From positions 1 through 49,266 of the forward strand of contig JAPPEF010000033.1 in assembly GCA_028875335.1 (NCBI GenBank): a stretch of DNA of 49,266 bases, in the 5' to 3' direction. The translations under genes and the position numbers were made by a program. The number at the start of each line of letters is the position of its first letter. The first letter of the stretch is position 1. Shown piece by piece: positions 1 through 7,605 of this stretch. This DNA comes from Gemmatimonadota bacterium. GTDB lineage: Bacteria > Latescibacterota > UBA2968 > UBA8231. A model generated the notes under the pieces. That model did no database searches and had not been told where the DNA came from. It saw nothing but the letters and a program-made list of their open reading frames with translations.

Positions 1-723
1 GAACAAGATGGCAAACGCGATCTGCTGAAGCAGGTGCTCAAGGGCGAAGACGTGCGCCGCGCCTTGGTCTTTACGCGGACCAAGCGTCGGGCCAACAGGG
101 TGATGAAGCAATTGTCCAATCAAGGCATTGCCGCCGACGCGATCCATGCCGACAAAAATCAGAGTGCCCGCCAGCGAGCGTTGGCAGCGTTTGATCGCGG
201 GCGGATCAAGGTCCTGGTCGCCACCGATATCGTCGCCCGAGGTATCGACGTGGAGGGAATTTCCCACGTTATCAACTACGACCTGCCCAATGACAAGGAG
301 AGCTATGTGCACCGGATCGGCCGCACGGCCCGGGCTGGGGCGGAAGGCATCGCCCTGTCGTTTTGCGCGGCGGAGGAAGTAGCGATCTTGCGGAGCATTG
401 AGCGGCTGACGGGCGTGCCCTTGACCATCGTCTCGCACGGCGCAAGGGCGGAATACCAAGATAGCAATGGGGATAAGGGGCCGGGTGCGGCGAAGAGGCC
501 GCGAGGGGGCAAGGGAAAATCCTCGAGTACGGCGAGACGGCGGCGCAGTAGCAATGGAAATCGCCGCGACGGGACTCCTGGTACATCGACGCTCGGTCCA
601 GCCGCGAATGGACGACGAGATGCCAATGCGAATTCGCAAAAGCGCACGGGGATGCGAGGCGAACGAGCAAGCCGGCAACGCCTGTTTGGGAGGCGGACTC
701 GCTCGGCGCAGACGACTCGTTAG
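1..723 (+). CDS. DEAD-box ATP-dependent RNA helicase, C-terminal part (RhlE-like)
   Basis: The gene enters from outside the window: the frame is open from base 1, so start and N-terminal RecA domain are missing. What remains is the second helicase domain. [14 protein letters not shown] matches motif [13 protein letters not shown] motif V and [10 protein letters not shown] motif VI, whose arginines contact ATP and RNA. The last ~90 residues form an Arg/Lys/Gly/Ser-rich basic tail, typical of RhlE-type helicases and probably used for nonspecific RNA binding. Family role: ATP-driven unwinding of short RNA duplexes in ribosome assembly or mRNA turnover, in the cytoplasm. The exact subfamily (RhlE, CsdA, RhlB) cannot be fixed without the N-terminal half; RhlE is my preference from the spacing after motif VI and the tail. 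Confidence 0.93.
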   Translation, partial: EQDGKRDLLKQVLKGEDVRRALVFTRTKRRANRVMKQLSNQGIAADAIHADKNQSARQRALAAFDRGRIKVLVATDIVARGIDVEGISHVINYDLPNDKESYVHRIGRTARAGAEGIALSFCAAEEVAILRSIERLTGVPLTIVSHGARAEYQDSNGDKGPGAAKRPRGGKGKSSSTARRRRSSNGNRRDGTPGTSTLGPAANGRRDANANSQKRTGMRGERASRQRLFGRRTRSAQTTR

Positions 724-777
724 CGATTCGCCGGCAGTGTGGCCGGTCAAATTAAAGGACAGGATCGACTGAAAACT

Positions 778-1497
778 ATGGCAGATCTAACAGGAAAAGT
801 GGCGATCGTCGTTGGTGCCAGTAGCGGGATGGGTGAGGCGACGGCGAAAACTTATGTCGAAGCCGGGGCAAAAGTGGTGCTGGCTGCCCGCAGCGGCGAC
901 AAACTGGAGGCGCTGGCTGAGGAGCTAGGTGAAAACGCCTTGGCGTGCGCCACCGACGCGCGGGACAAGGCGGCCGCAGAGGTGTTGGTCCAGCGGGCGG
1001 TAGCAGCGTATGGCCGGGTAGATATCTTGGCCTATGTGACAGGGACCAATATCCCGGATCGCGCATTGAAGGTACTCACCGAGGAGACTTGGGAAATGAT
1101 GCTCAGCACCAATCTGACGGGGGCGTTCCACTGCACCCAGGCCGCATTGCCGGTGATGCGCGAGCAGGGCAGCGGATTGATTATTTACGTGTCGAGCGGT
1201 TGTGTGCAGCAGCCGGATGTCTCTGGGGTCTCTTATCAGGCGAGCAAGCACGGGATGGTCGGATTGGCCCACGGCACTTTCCAAGAGGAGAAGGAAAACG
1301 GCGTCCGCACCTGCGTGATCTTTCCGGGACTGACCGACACGCCGCTGGTGCTCAAGCGGCCGGTGCCCACTCCACCGGAGGTGATGGCCCAGGCGTTGAT
1401 GCCGCAGGATGTGGCCGATGCCTGTCTCTTTGTCGCGGCGCTGCCGGCGCGGGCCTATGTGCCAGAGTTGATGCTATTGCCGGCGGGACTTTCCTAA
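778..1497 (+). CDS. SDR family oxidoreductase
   Basis: A 239-residue short-chain dehydrogenase/reductase. The Rossmann nucleotide-binding motif GASSGMG is at residues 13-19 and the catalytic Y153xxxK157 follows S139/S140. The usual NNAG structural motif after beta-4 is replaced by YVTGTN (about 86-91), a deviation that may affect cofactor-loop packing. I chose ATG 778 because the protein then starts directly at the family's typical T-G-K-V-A-I strand; an in-frame GTG at 739 would add 13 residues without homology features. An AGGACAGG stretch lies upstream but rather far. The cupin gene begins 21 bases after the stop, so the two are probably cotranscribed. Substrate unknown; NAD(P)-dependent oxidation of an alcohol or sugar-like substrate is the family expectation. 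Confidence 0.9.
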   Translation: MADLTGKVAIVVGASSGMGEATAKTYVEAGAKVVLAARSGDKLEALAEELGENALACATDARDKAAAEVLVQRAVAAYGRVDILAYVTGTNIPDRALKVLTEETWEMMLSTNLTGAFHCTQAALPVMREQGSGLIIYVSSGCVQQPDVSGVSYQASKHGMVGLAHGTFQEEKENGVRTCVIFPGLTDTPLVLKRPVPTPPEVMAQALMPQDVADACLFVAALPARAYVPELMLLPAGLS

Positions 1498-1518
1498 CGG
1501 TCAAATGGAGGACGGAGG

Positions 1519-1923
1519 ATGGGCGATACCTATAGAGTGCGAGATTGCTTTGGCCAACCGGCTGAAAATCACGGCCATCCCGGCGGTATCTCGCGGGTTA
1601 TACTTGGCCCCGGAGCGCGTCGGAAGGAGCGACCGGCCGCTATAAATACCGAGCGGCTAGTAATCCACACCAACGAGTACGAGCCTGGCGGAGTCTCAGG
1701 TGACGGCCACGCTCACGCCGATCAGGAGCAGGCTTTTTACATCTTAGAAGGCGATATCGAAGTTGAAGTGGGGGATGAGACCTATCAACTGGGGCCGGGC
1801 GACTGCGTGCTCCTGCCGCGCAATGTCTTTCACAAGCATCGCAATGTTGGCGACAAGCCGCTGAAGTTTCTCTTTATCAGCGCGATGCTCGGCAATGGGA
1901 CGCCGCCGGGAGACAGGGGCTAA
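1519..1923 (+). CDS. Cupin domain-containing protein
   Basis: A 134-residue single-domain cupin. Motif 1 is visible as GHAHADQEQAFYILEG (HxH, then E and G), and motif 2 as GPGDCVLLPRNVFHKHRN with the third metal-ligand histidine. The protein therefore keeps the ligands for one divalent metal in a beta-barrel. GGAGG at 1507-1511 lies 7 bases before the ATG; a second GGAGG directly abuts the start and is unlikely to act. It lies just behind the SDR gene on the same strand. Cupins of this size are dioxygenases, isomerases or small-molecule binders; nothing here decides which. Confidence 0.88.
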   Translation: MGDTYRVRDCFGQPAENHGHPGGISRVILGPGARRKERPAAINTERLVIHTNEYEPGGVSGDGHAHADQEQAFYILEGDIEVEVGDETYQLGPGDCVLLPRNVFHKHRNVGDKPLKFLFISAMLGNGTPPGDRG

Positions 1924-1977
1924 TGGGATAGACTAGGGGTCACGACCCGAATCCACCGATAGCAGTCCATCGCCGAG

Positions 1978-2253
1978 CTAGCTCTTCTCGGTTAGTCGGC
2001 CGGACAGGTACTTGTGGATGACACTGGACAGTAGCGTCTGATAGGGGATCCCCTCTTCTCGCGCCCGCGAGTGAGCGAGATTGAAGTCGCGTTCTGTCAT
2101 GCGCAGATTCACTCGCCGGGTCTTGTTGAACGTATTGCGGGCCGCCTGACGCGCCACTTGGAGTTCGCGTTCAGCTCCAGGAGCGGAGCGGAGCTCGCCC
2201 TGCTCGAACTCATCGAGAATTTCCCGCTCTTCTGCGCTCATTTTGTCCTTCAC
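1978..2253 (-). CDS. BrnA-like/CopG-type antitoxin of a type II toxin-antitoxin pair
   Basis: A 91-residue protein, with an acidic N-terminal half and a C-terminal ribbon-helix-helix-like segment (VNLRMTERDFNLAHSRAREE then a helix ending at YLSGRL). It is the second gene of a two-gene unit: its ATG overlaps the stop of the BrnT-like gene by 4 bases (ATGA), the usual toxin-first order of brnTA. By family knowledge the antitoxin neutralises the RNase toxin and represses the operon through its DNA-binding domain. Assignment rests on partner identity and the RHH pattern; sequence resemblance to BrnA itself is only general, so 'CopG-family antitoxin' is the safer label. Confidence 0.75.
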   Translation of the reverse strand: MKDKMSAEEREILDEFEQGELRSAPGAERELQVARQAARNTFNKTRRVNLRMTERDFNLAHSRAREEGIPYQTLLSSVIHKYLSGRLTEKS

Positions 2254-2531
2254 GGTCTTCTCCTCTGATAATCTCGCGTCGCCTTGCGACTGGGGATAAT
2301 CGTCTTCAGGAATCGCGTGCCGTCCGCCTCTGTCACGAAAGGGACGAGGTAAATGTACGCCTCTATATCTACGGCGTAGATTAGCTGCCCCGGATAGCGC
2401 TCTTGGTTCGGATGCACCAGCACATCCACTAGACCGCCTTGCTCAATCGCAGAGACGACGCGCTCGAATGAGATCCCTCGTTGCTCGGCGAGTTGTTGGT
2501 TTTTCTCCGCGTTCCAATCGAAGCTACTCAT
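2250..2531 (-). CDS. brnT: BrnT family ribonuclease toxin (DUF497)
   Basis: A 93-residue protein opening with FDWNAEKNQQLAEQRGISFE, the hallmark N-terminus of BrnT/DUF497 (F-x-W-D/N-x-x-K-N ... G-[IV]-S-F-E). The core strands follow, and the basic C-terminal helix KTIIPSRKATRDYQRR matches the family's R..[AS]..E/D..Y pattern. BrnT toxins fold like RelE and cleave RNA to stop growth under stress. It is the promoter-proximal gene, overlapping the antitoxin by 4 bases. Its promoter with an embedded palindrome lies immediately upstream (2540-2568). Confidence 0.85.
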   Translation of the reverse strand: MSSFDWNAEKNQQLAEQRGISFERVVSAIEQGGLVDVLVHPNQERYPGQLIYAVDIEAYIYLVPFVTEADGTRFLKTIIPSRKATRDYQRRRP

Positions 2532-2539
2532 GTTCGCTG

Positions 2540-2568
2540 ATTATCACACAATGTGTGCATTTTGTCAA
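2540..2568 (-). promoter_or_regulatory. brnT promoter with embedded palindromic operator
   Basis: On the minus strand TTGACA (2563-2568) and GATAAT (2540-2545) are separated by exactly 17 bases, a near-consensus sigma-70 promoter. The spacer contains CACACA-A-TGTGTG (2545-2557), a perfect inverted repeat abutting the -10 box. A repressor bound there would block RNA polymerase, as expected for autoregulation by the toxin-antitoxin complex. The transcript would start only a few bases before the brnT ATG. Sequence is seen directly; the role is inferred. Confidence 0.7.
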
Positions 2569-2596
2569 CAAATTTCTCAGCTAAACTTGCTTCGTC

Positions 2597-2754
2597 CAGA
2601 ACTACCCCTCATGGGGATTTAAAACCATGGCTGGACTCGGTACGGACGAGCATGGCTACGGCTCATTACCCCTCATGGGGATTTGAAACCAGGCCCGGCG
2701 TGGTGGCCGTAGCTGCGGGCGTAGCAGCTCATTACCCCTCATGGGGAGACGAAC
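2597..2754 (+). CRISPR. Degenerate mini-CRISPR array (three repeats, two spacers), no cas genes
   Basis: Three copies of a repeat share the core TACCCCTCATGGGGA, with offsets of 64 and 66 bases. The fullest copy is 2661-2690: it starts GCTCATTACC, has a CCCC-TCAT-GGGG stem-loop, and ends ATTTGAAACC, the GAAAC-type end seen in many CRISPR repeats. Copy 1 (ends 2626) has a diverged 5' end and TTTAAAACC. Copy 3 (2727 onward) loses similarity after GGGGA. Spacers are about 34 bases (2627-2660) and 36 bases (2691-2726) and unlike each other. Decay at both outer ends and the absence of cas genes in the window suggest an orphan or dying array. An ordinary tandem palindromic repeat is the alternative. 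Confidence 0.6.
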
Positions 2755-2850
2755 TTTGCTAGAAGATGCAGTGCCCTCGCCTAGCTTAACCGACATTCAT
2801 TATTAGAGTGGCATATTTTGCCGACGGTCTCGATAGCCGTCTGCCGTCCC

Positions 2851-4110
2851 TCACGGCCCGTAGTTGACCCTCCACTTGCTCAAATCCGGCCGATACTCTC
2901 GTTTCCGTTCCAGCTCGTATGCGTAGATGGCCCGGCCTAGTTCGGACAAAAACGGCAGCCCCACCTCGTCGTACTCGTAGGTCCCGTCGTTAAAAATGCC
3001 GTTCTCGTTTACCAGCACCACGGCTGTTAGCAAAAACTCGACCCCGCGCTCGAAATCGACAACGTAGGCGTTGTCCGTCACATATCCATAGGCCAATCCC
3101 ACCTTGTTGAAGATCCGCACCGAGTCAGGCATGGGTTTCTTGTTGTCGCCGAACAGGAAGAATTTTACATAGCTGTCGTAGTACTTTTTCGGGTCGTATT
3201 GGGGATGGGGACACTCGCGGGGCAACATGGACATGGCGCGGTAGAGGAAGCGGTAGGCGTCGGGCCGCAGGTCGAAGCGTCGCTCTGCGGGCAACTCCTC
3301 GGGGAAGAACACCGCCATGAGTAGGTCTTGCAGCACTTCTACCGACATGTAGTTCGACCCGGCGAAATCCTTGGGCGCGGCTACCAACTCCCCGTTTTGG
3401 ATGTGTCCCTCGCCCTTGGGAATCGGCGCGGGTGCGCGCCACGTATGCGGATTGACCAGCATCGGCTGCCGGTAGAGCACTTGGTCGCCTCGATAGAAAG
3501 CCAGCGGATTTGTATGCCGGTTTTCCTCGGGCGAGCGCGCGATGGCGAGCCGGTGCGTCAGGCGCACATCCCGGTACCCCTTCTCCCACAGCCCTTCGTT
3601 CAACCGCTGCTGCCCCACAAACTCGTAGAGCCGGTTGTACGCGTCGTTGTCGCTGACGGCGAAGAGCTTGCGGATGTAGTGGGCGATTGTGGGCAGTCCA
3701 TCCGGTGCCGTCGGATCTTCGCGCACCGCGGTCTGGCCGCTGAACGCGCTGTCGATGCGGACGGGCGTATGGCGGTCCACGCCCGCAATGCCCAGTTGAT
3801 TGAGCTTTTCCAACGCCAGCAGGGCACCCGCTAGCTTGATTGCACTGGCCGGATAAAAATAATCCTGCGGATTGACGCGGTATTCGTGCCGGGTAAAGTG
3901 CGGTCGGTTGTCGGCGTCGCGGTCGATTTGCGTGTAGAGAATTTGCACCTCGTGCTTGTCGGCCGAGAGTACGGGCGCGCAGATGGGATTGGGGCGCAAC
4001 AAGGATTCGAGCAAGGTTCCTCCATCTCCGCGGACCGCAGGGGGATAGATGCAGGTTGCAAAAACCGCGATCGCTGCCGCGACGACCGGGTTGACTTCAT
4101 TGCTGTTCAT
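2851..4110 (-). CDS. Class A beta-lactamase-like serine hydrolase, exported
   Basis: A 419-residue protein with a signal-peptide-like N-terminus (hydrophobic segment about residues 8-22, then AVRG). The penicillin-recognising fold's three motifs are present in order: S89-A-I-K92 (SxxK nucleophile), S153-D-N155 (SDN) and a K-V-G strand near residue 360 (KTG equivalent). It is longer than typical beta-lactamases (~290), and I see no clear omega-loop glutamate, so a periplasmic peptidase or esterase acting on peptidoglycan-like substrates is as likely as antibiotic hydrolysis. I chose ATG 4110 because it begins the signal peptide; upstream in-frame codons give an unlikely extension. The YIP1 gene ends 61 bases upstream on the same strand, so they may share a transcript. 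Confidence 0.8.
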   Translation of the reverse strand: MNSNEVNPVVAAAIAVFATCIYPPAVRGDGGTLLESLLRPNPICAPVLSADKHEVQILYTQIDRDADNRPHFTRHEYRVNPQDYFYPASAIKLAGALLALEKLNQLGIAGVDRHTPVRIDSAFSGQTAVREDPTAPDGLPTIAHYIRKLFAVSDNDAYNRLYEFVGQQRLNEGLWEKGYRDVRLTHRLAIARSPEENRHTNPLAFYRGDQVLYRQPMLVNPHTWRAPAPIPKGEGHIQNGELVAAPKDFAGSNYMSVEVLQDLLMAVFFPEELPAERRFDLRPDAYRFLYRAMSMLPRECPHPQYDPKKYYDSYVKFFLFGDNKKPMPDSVRIFNKVGLAYGYVTDNAYVVDFERGVEFLLTAVVLVNENGIFNDGTYEYDEVGLPFLSELGRAIYAYELERKREYRPDLSKWRVNYGP

Positions 4111-4171
4111 ACTCAAATATTTGTAAATAAAATACTTGGGATTAAAAATCGCGCTGAAGGTAGGGTTGTAC

Positions 4172-4885
4172 CTACTGGGGAGGTGGCGGAGGCACGCTTT
4201 GACCGATGGTCTCGATGAAGACTCCGCCGAATATCCAGAGCAGCCACAAAAGCCCAAGTGAGAGGGTCGCCTTGCGCGCGGGCGCGTCGGCTAGCACGCT
4301 CAAGCCGACGCCCATGATCCCAATCTGCCACAGGTCAAAGGGATTGAGGGCCATAAGGATCCGGCCGCCAAACGTGGCTGCGGCCTCCTCGGACAAAAAG
4401 AGGCCCAGCCCCAGATGAGCCCCGATGTCGCCCGTTGCCAGCACCAGCACCGCTCGCGTCACCCACTCGACGCCCACCACCAACAGTGCATACGCTTTGA
4501 CTACCAGCATTTGCCGGTAGCTGACCTCGGCTTGGAAAGCGGAGCGCGCCAGCATCAAAAGCACGCCCCCGACCACGACTAAGGAGAAAAAAAGTCCCAC
4601 CGGGACCATCATCCAGCCATGTGCCTGAAGAGCCTCTGCTTGCTGTCGCTCGGCCTCGTCCAAGCCCTCTAGCTGCTCCTGGACGGCCGGTGCTCCTACG
4701 TCGAGGGTCAGGTTATAGGAGCCAACCCCCACCGCGCAAACCAAGAGGATTGGCAGTAGCCAGTCGTGCGCGCTCTCTTGGCCACGCACCGCGGCAAAAG
4801 CCGTGCGCGGCGCGTAAAACACGCGCTGTATCCGCTCGAAGAGGCTCAGATCTTCGGCGGCAAACCCCGGTCCGGTTGCGCTCAT
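4172..4885 (-). CDS. YIP1 family integral membrane protein
   Basis: A 237-residue membrane protein. A soluble N-terminus (LFERIQRVFYAPRTAFAAV, the typical pre-domain of bacterial Yip1 proteins) precedes about five hydrophobic segments near residues 43-62, 92-112, 128-150, 180-200 and 210-228. An acidic loop (65-88) lies after the first. The C-terminus ends in a proline run. Bacterial Yip1 proteins are poorly understood inner-membrane proteins, often near transport or cell-envelope genes. Here it precedes the serine hydrolase by 61 bases in the same direction. No catalytic motif is visible. Confidence 0.75.
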   Translation of the reverse strand: MSATGPGFAAEDLSLFERIQRVFYAPRTAFAAVRGQESAHDWLLPILLVCAVGVGSYNLTLDVGAPAVQEQLEGLDEAERQQAEALQAHGWMMVPVGLFFSLVVVGGVLLMLARSAFQAEVSYRQMLVVKAYALLVVGVEWVTRAVLVLATGDIGAHLGLGLFLSEEAAATFGGRILMALNPFDLWQIGIMGVGLSVLADAPARKATLSLGLLWLLWIFGGVFIETIGQSVPPPPPQ

Positions 4886-5059
4886 TAGTCGTCTGTTTCC
4901 GTTTGTGCGAGTGGATGGACGGACAAACGGATTGGGCCGTCTATCCGGTTATGAATTCCTTTAATATAGAGGCCGTAGGGCCAATTCCAAACCAAGGAGT
5001 GGAGGGGACGAGATGGGTTTGAGCAGGTTGGACGGTCCGGCGGTAGGCAAATTAGTTGC

Positions 5060-5087
5060 TTGTGCTGCGGCTGAGATTGACTATATT
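5060..5087 (+). promoter_or_regulatory. Possible promoter of the cold-shock gene
   Basis: TTGTGC (5060-5065) and TATATT (5082-5087) are 16 bases apart. Use of this promoter would give a 5' leader of roughly 185 bases before the cold-shock ATG at 5278, similar to the long leaders of cspA-type mRNAs. The -35 match is moderate, so this is tentative. The rest of the gene-free stretch 4886-5277 holds the GTAG boxes listed next and otherwise nothing I recognise. Confidence 0.35.
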
Positions 5088-5158
5088 AAGCCCGTCACTT
5101 GTCTCTGCAATAGTTGTAGGGGCGTTAATGCACCACGTTGGCAGTCGTTCGGATCCGC

Positions 5159-5224
5159 GTAGATTCCTACCCCCGGGCCTGATGTAGTTTTCCTACCGAA
5201 AAGCCTGAAGCAGTAGATTCCTAC
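5159..5224 (+). promoter_or_regulatory. Three short hairpin-type boxes in the cold-shock leader
   Basis: GTAGATTCCTAC occurs at 5159-5170 and again at 5213-5224, with the variant GTAGTTTTCCTAC at 5184-5196 between them. Each is an inverted repeat GTAG...CTAC around 4-5 bases. Start-to-start spacings are 25 and 29 bases. The cluster ends about 53 bases before the cold-shock start. Either DNA operator or RNA element is possible; the identical outer copies make chance unlikely. Confidence 0.5.
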
Positions 5225-5277
5225 TCAAAGTTATTCGCACGTTCTGCTCTAACCGCACATTGCAAAGGATTTTACCC

Positions 5278-5487
5278 ATGGCAGATCGCGAGAAGGGAAC
5301 CGTAAAGTGGTTCAACGACGCGAAGGGCTTCGGATTTATCGAGCGCGAGAACGGCGAAGATGTCTTCGTCCACCACAGCGCGATCCGGGCCGAGGGTTTC
5401 CGCACCTTGTCCGACGGGCAGCAAGTGGAGTTTGAGGTCGTTCAGGGCAAGAAAGGCCCGGCGGCTGAGAGCGTCGTAGCACTTTAG
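5278..5487 (+). CDS. Cold shock domain protein (CspA family)
   Basis: A 69-residue single cold-shock domain. RNP1 is KGFGFI and RNP2 is DVFVHHSAI, preceded by [14 protein letters not shown], so the nucleic-acid-binding aromatic face is intact. Such proteins bind single-stranded RNA/DNA and melt mRNA secondary structure in the cytoplasm, often after temperature downshift. ATG 5278 gives the normal family length; an upstream in-frame start would add six residues. An intrinsic terminator follows at 5507-5547 and an RRM gene starts 69 bases after the stop, so two RNA chaperones sit side by side. The long unusual leader suggests post-transcriptional control. Confidence 0.96.
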   Translation: MADREKGTVKWFNDAKGFGFIERENGEDVFVHHSAIRAEGFRTLSDGQQVEFEVVQGKKGPAAESVVAL

Positions 5488-5506
5488 GCTCGTCCTGATA
5501 TAGTGC

Positions 5507-5547
5507 AAAAGGGGGTGATGTGCACTGCATCACTCCCTTTTATTTTT
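5507..5547 (+). terminator. Intrinsic terminator after the cold-shock gene
   Basis: AAAAGGGGGTGATG (5507-5520) pairs with CATCACTCCCTTTT (5528-5541) across a 7-base loop with one mismatch, and ATTTTT follows. It separates the cold-shock gene from the RRM gene. It ends only 10 bases before the RRM start codon and overlaps the edge of its ribosome-binding region, so partial readthrough could couple expression of the two genes. Confidence 0.85.
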
Positions 5548-5556
5548 GGAGTTTGA

Positions 5557-5826
5557 ATGAAAATTCGAATCGATAATCTATCTTCTGATACCACCGAGGA
5601 CGACCTCCGCACGCTGTTTGAGCTGTTTGGGGCCGTCGCCGCTGTTACCATTGATCCGCGCCGCCGCTGGGGCCAAATCGACATGCCCAGCAAGGCCGCA
5701 GCCCGCGAGGCCATCGACATGCTCAACGGGCAACATCTCAAGGGCCTTGACCTGGTCGTCCAGGAAATGGTCGACCGCCCCTCCTCACGCCCGCGCGGCA
5801 AGCCACGCAGAGGCCGACGGCGCTAG
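5557..5826 (+). CDS. RRM-type RNA-binding protein
   Basis: An 89-residue protein with one RNA-recognition motif. RNP2 is KIRIDNLSSDTTEDDLRTLF and the RNP1 position is WGQIDMPSKAAAREAIDML. RNP1 is weaker than the canonical G-F-[GA]-F-V, the aromatic positions being partly replaced. The last ~15 residues are Arg/Pro/Gly/Lys-rich, adding nonspecific RNA affinity. Small bacterial RRM proteins (as in cyanobacteria) are associated with cold response, which fits the cold-shock gene immediately upstream. GGAG at 5548-5551 precedes ATG 5557. Confidence 0.87.
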   Translation: MKIRIDNLSSDTTEDDLRTLFELFGAVAAVTIDPRRRWGQIDMPSKAAAREAIDMLNGQHLKGLDLVVQEMVDRPSSRPRGKPRRGRRR

Positions 5827-5829
5827 CCC

Positions 5830-7605
5830 TTATTCGTACCACTGAGCTTGTAGGCTGAACAAGCGGCTATACTCTCCTCCCTGCCGCATCAAGGCTTCGT
5901 GCGTCCCTTGCTCGACGATCTGTCCGCCTTTGAGCACGAGGATTCGGTCGGCGGCGCGAGCCGCGCCCAGCCGGTGCGAGATCATTACCGAAGCCTTGCC
6001 CTTAGTCATCTCCCCGAAGCGCCGATAGACCTCGGCCTCGGCCTTGGGGTCCAGCGCGGCCGTCGGCTCGTCCAGCACCACGAACTCGGCCGCTCGCACC
6101 AGCGCCCGAGCCGTGGCGAGCTTCTGCCACTCACCCGTAGATAAGTCAGCACCTCCTAGTTCCTTGCCCAGCAGGGCCTCGTACTGACCGGGCAACTCGG
6201 CGATAAATGGCGCTGCACCAGCTAGCTCGGCCGCCCGCTCGACAGAGGCTTCTTGACCCATCGCCCCAAAGGCGATGTTGTCTCGCACGGGAAATTGGAA
6301 GCGCACAAAGTCTTGGAAGACCGCGGCAAAGAGCTGCCGGACCCGATCTTGAGGATAGGCCAAAAGCGGTTTGTCTCCGAGCAAAACCCGTCCTCCTGTC
6401 GGCTGGTACAGCCCCATCATCAGCTTGACCAAGGTCGTCTTGCCGGCCCCGTTTTCGCCGACTAGCGCGATGCGCTCCCCCGGTCGGATTTCTAGGTCGA
6501 TGCCTGCGAGCACGAGGTCGCCGTCTGGATAGTGGAAGGATACCTGCTCAAAGCGCAGCGGCAGGTTTTTTAGGTCTTGGCCTGCGTCCGCAGCCCCTGG
6601 GGACGCTTGGGGTGCTGTCAGGTCGAGGAATTCGTAGAGATCCCCTAGATACAGCGACTCCTCGTGCAGGGTGTTCAAGGAGCGCATAATCCCGCCGAGT
6701 TGCCAAGAAAACTGCTGCACGGCCCGCGCCAACATGCCGTACTGGCCGATGGTGAGCTGCGCTCCGGCGACCAACCAGACGAGGATCGTCAGGCAGCCGA
6801 TGTACCCCCAGCCTCCGATGCTGGAGGTCAGCCCGCCGAGCCAAGCCCGTTTGGCCTCCAGCCCGCGACGTTCTATGGCCAGCGCGACGGCTTTCTCGCG
6901 CCACGTATCGAGCAAGTGGTCGCGCAGAGTGAAGAGCCGTACCTCCATGGCTTGTTCGCGCTCGGTTAGCAATTCGCGGAAATAGGATGTCTCGCGGTAT
7001 TGCGGCGTGCGTTCGCGATAGACGTAGTGCGTCTTTTTGCTGATCCACATCATCACCAACACCCCAGGGACGGAGCCGATCAAGGTCAGCGGCCCCAAGG
7101 CCCAATGCCCGGTCAGCAGCACGCCTACGACCGCGGCCATCCCCCCCAAGGTGCCGACCGTGTCCAGCGCCACGTTGAGCAGGCTGAGGAGCCGGCCGCT
7201 CAGGTCTTCGTTGGCCCGCTTGAGCGCGTCGTAGAACGCGGGATGCTCGAAGTGGACCAACTCGACTTTCTGCACCTTGTCCACGACTTGCCGCTGTAAG
7301 CGCACGCTGACTCGGTCTTGGACATCTGTCTGCAAGACCGCCCGCACCATATCGAGCAGCATATGGGTGAAAAGCGTAGCGAAAAAGCCGCCGACCCAAG
7401 GCAGGGTCTGTAAAAAAGCCGCTCGGCCACCGCCCAGCGCGGCGGCGAGTTGATCGACGATTCGCCCGGTGAGCCACAGCTCCACAGCCGGCAGCAGCGA
7501 GCCAATTAGCACGATGATGGCCAGCCCACCCGTTCCCCAAGGATGGACGCGGAGCACCTCCTTGAGGAGCGTGGGCAAGAGGCGTATCGCGCTCAGTCGC
7601 TTCAC
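5830..7605 (-). CDS. ABC transporter, fused permease/ATPase half-transporter (subunit 2)
   Basis: About 591 residues: six-helix exporter-type membrane domain (~1-330) then an ATPase domain. Walker A is GENGAGKTT, the signature LSTGEWQK (degenerate from LSGGQ), Walker B FVVLDEPTAALD, H-loop SHRLG. I chose GTG 7605 because it overlaps the TGA of the preceding gene by 4 bases (GTGA) and has AGGAGG at 7610-7615; a GTG at 7626 is in frame but lies inside the upstream gene. With the neighbouring half-transporter it should form a heterodimeric exporter in the inner membrane. The signature change suggests one of the two ATP sites may be degenerate. Substrate unknown (lipid, peptide or drug). Confidence 0.9.
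   Translation of the reverse strand: MKRLSAIRLLPTLLKEVLRVHPWGTGGLAIIVLIGSLLPAVELWLTGRIVDQLAAALGGGRAAFLQTLPWVGGFFATLFTHMLLDMVRAVLQTDVQDRVSVRLQRQVVDKVQKVELVHFEHPAFYDALKRANEDLSGRLLSLLNVALDTVGTLGGMAAVVGVLLTGHWALGPLTLIGSVPGVLVMMWISKKTHYVYRERTPQYRETSYFRELLTEREQAMEVRLFTLRDHLLDTWREKAVALAIERRGLEAKRAWLGGLTSSIGGWGYIGCLTILVWLVAGAQLTIGQYGMLARAVQQFSWQLGGIMRSLNTLHEESLYLGDLYEFLDLTAPQASPGAADAGQDLKNLPLRFEQVSFHYPDGDLVLAGIDLEIRPGERIALVGENGAGKTTLVKLMMGLYQPTGGRVLLGDKPLLAYPQDRVRQLFAAVFQDFVRFQFPVRDNIAFGAMGQEASVERAAELAGAAPFIAELPGQYEALLGKELGGADLSTGEWQKLATARALVRAAEFVVLDEPTAALDPKAEAEVYRRFGEMTKGKASVMISHRLGAARAADRILVLKGGQIVEQGTHEALMRQGGEYSRLFSLQAQWYE

Noticed and set aside
739..777. N-terminal extension of the first SDR from GTG 739
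   Set aside because: The added residues precede the canonical first strand and have no counterpart in the family.
2553..2762. Plus-strand 69-codon ORF
   Set aside because: It is simply the translation of the repeat-spacer array; periodic peptide repeats follow from the DNA repeats.
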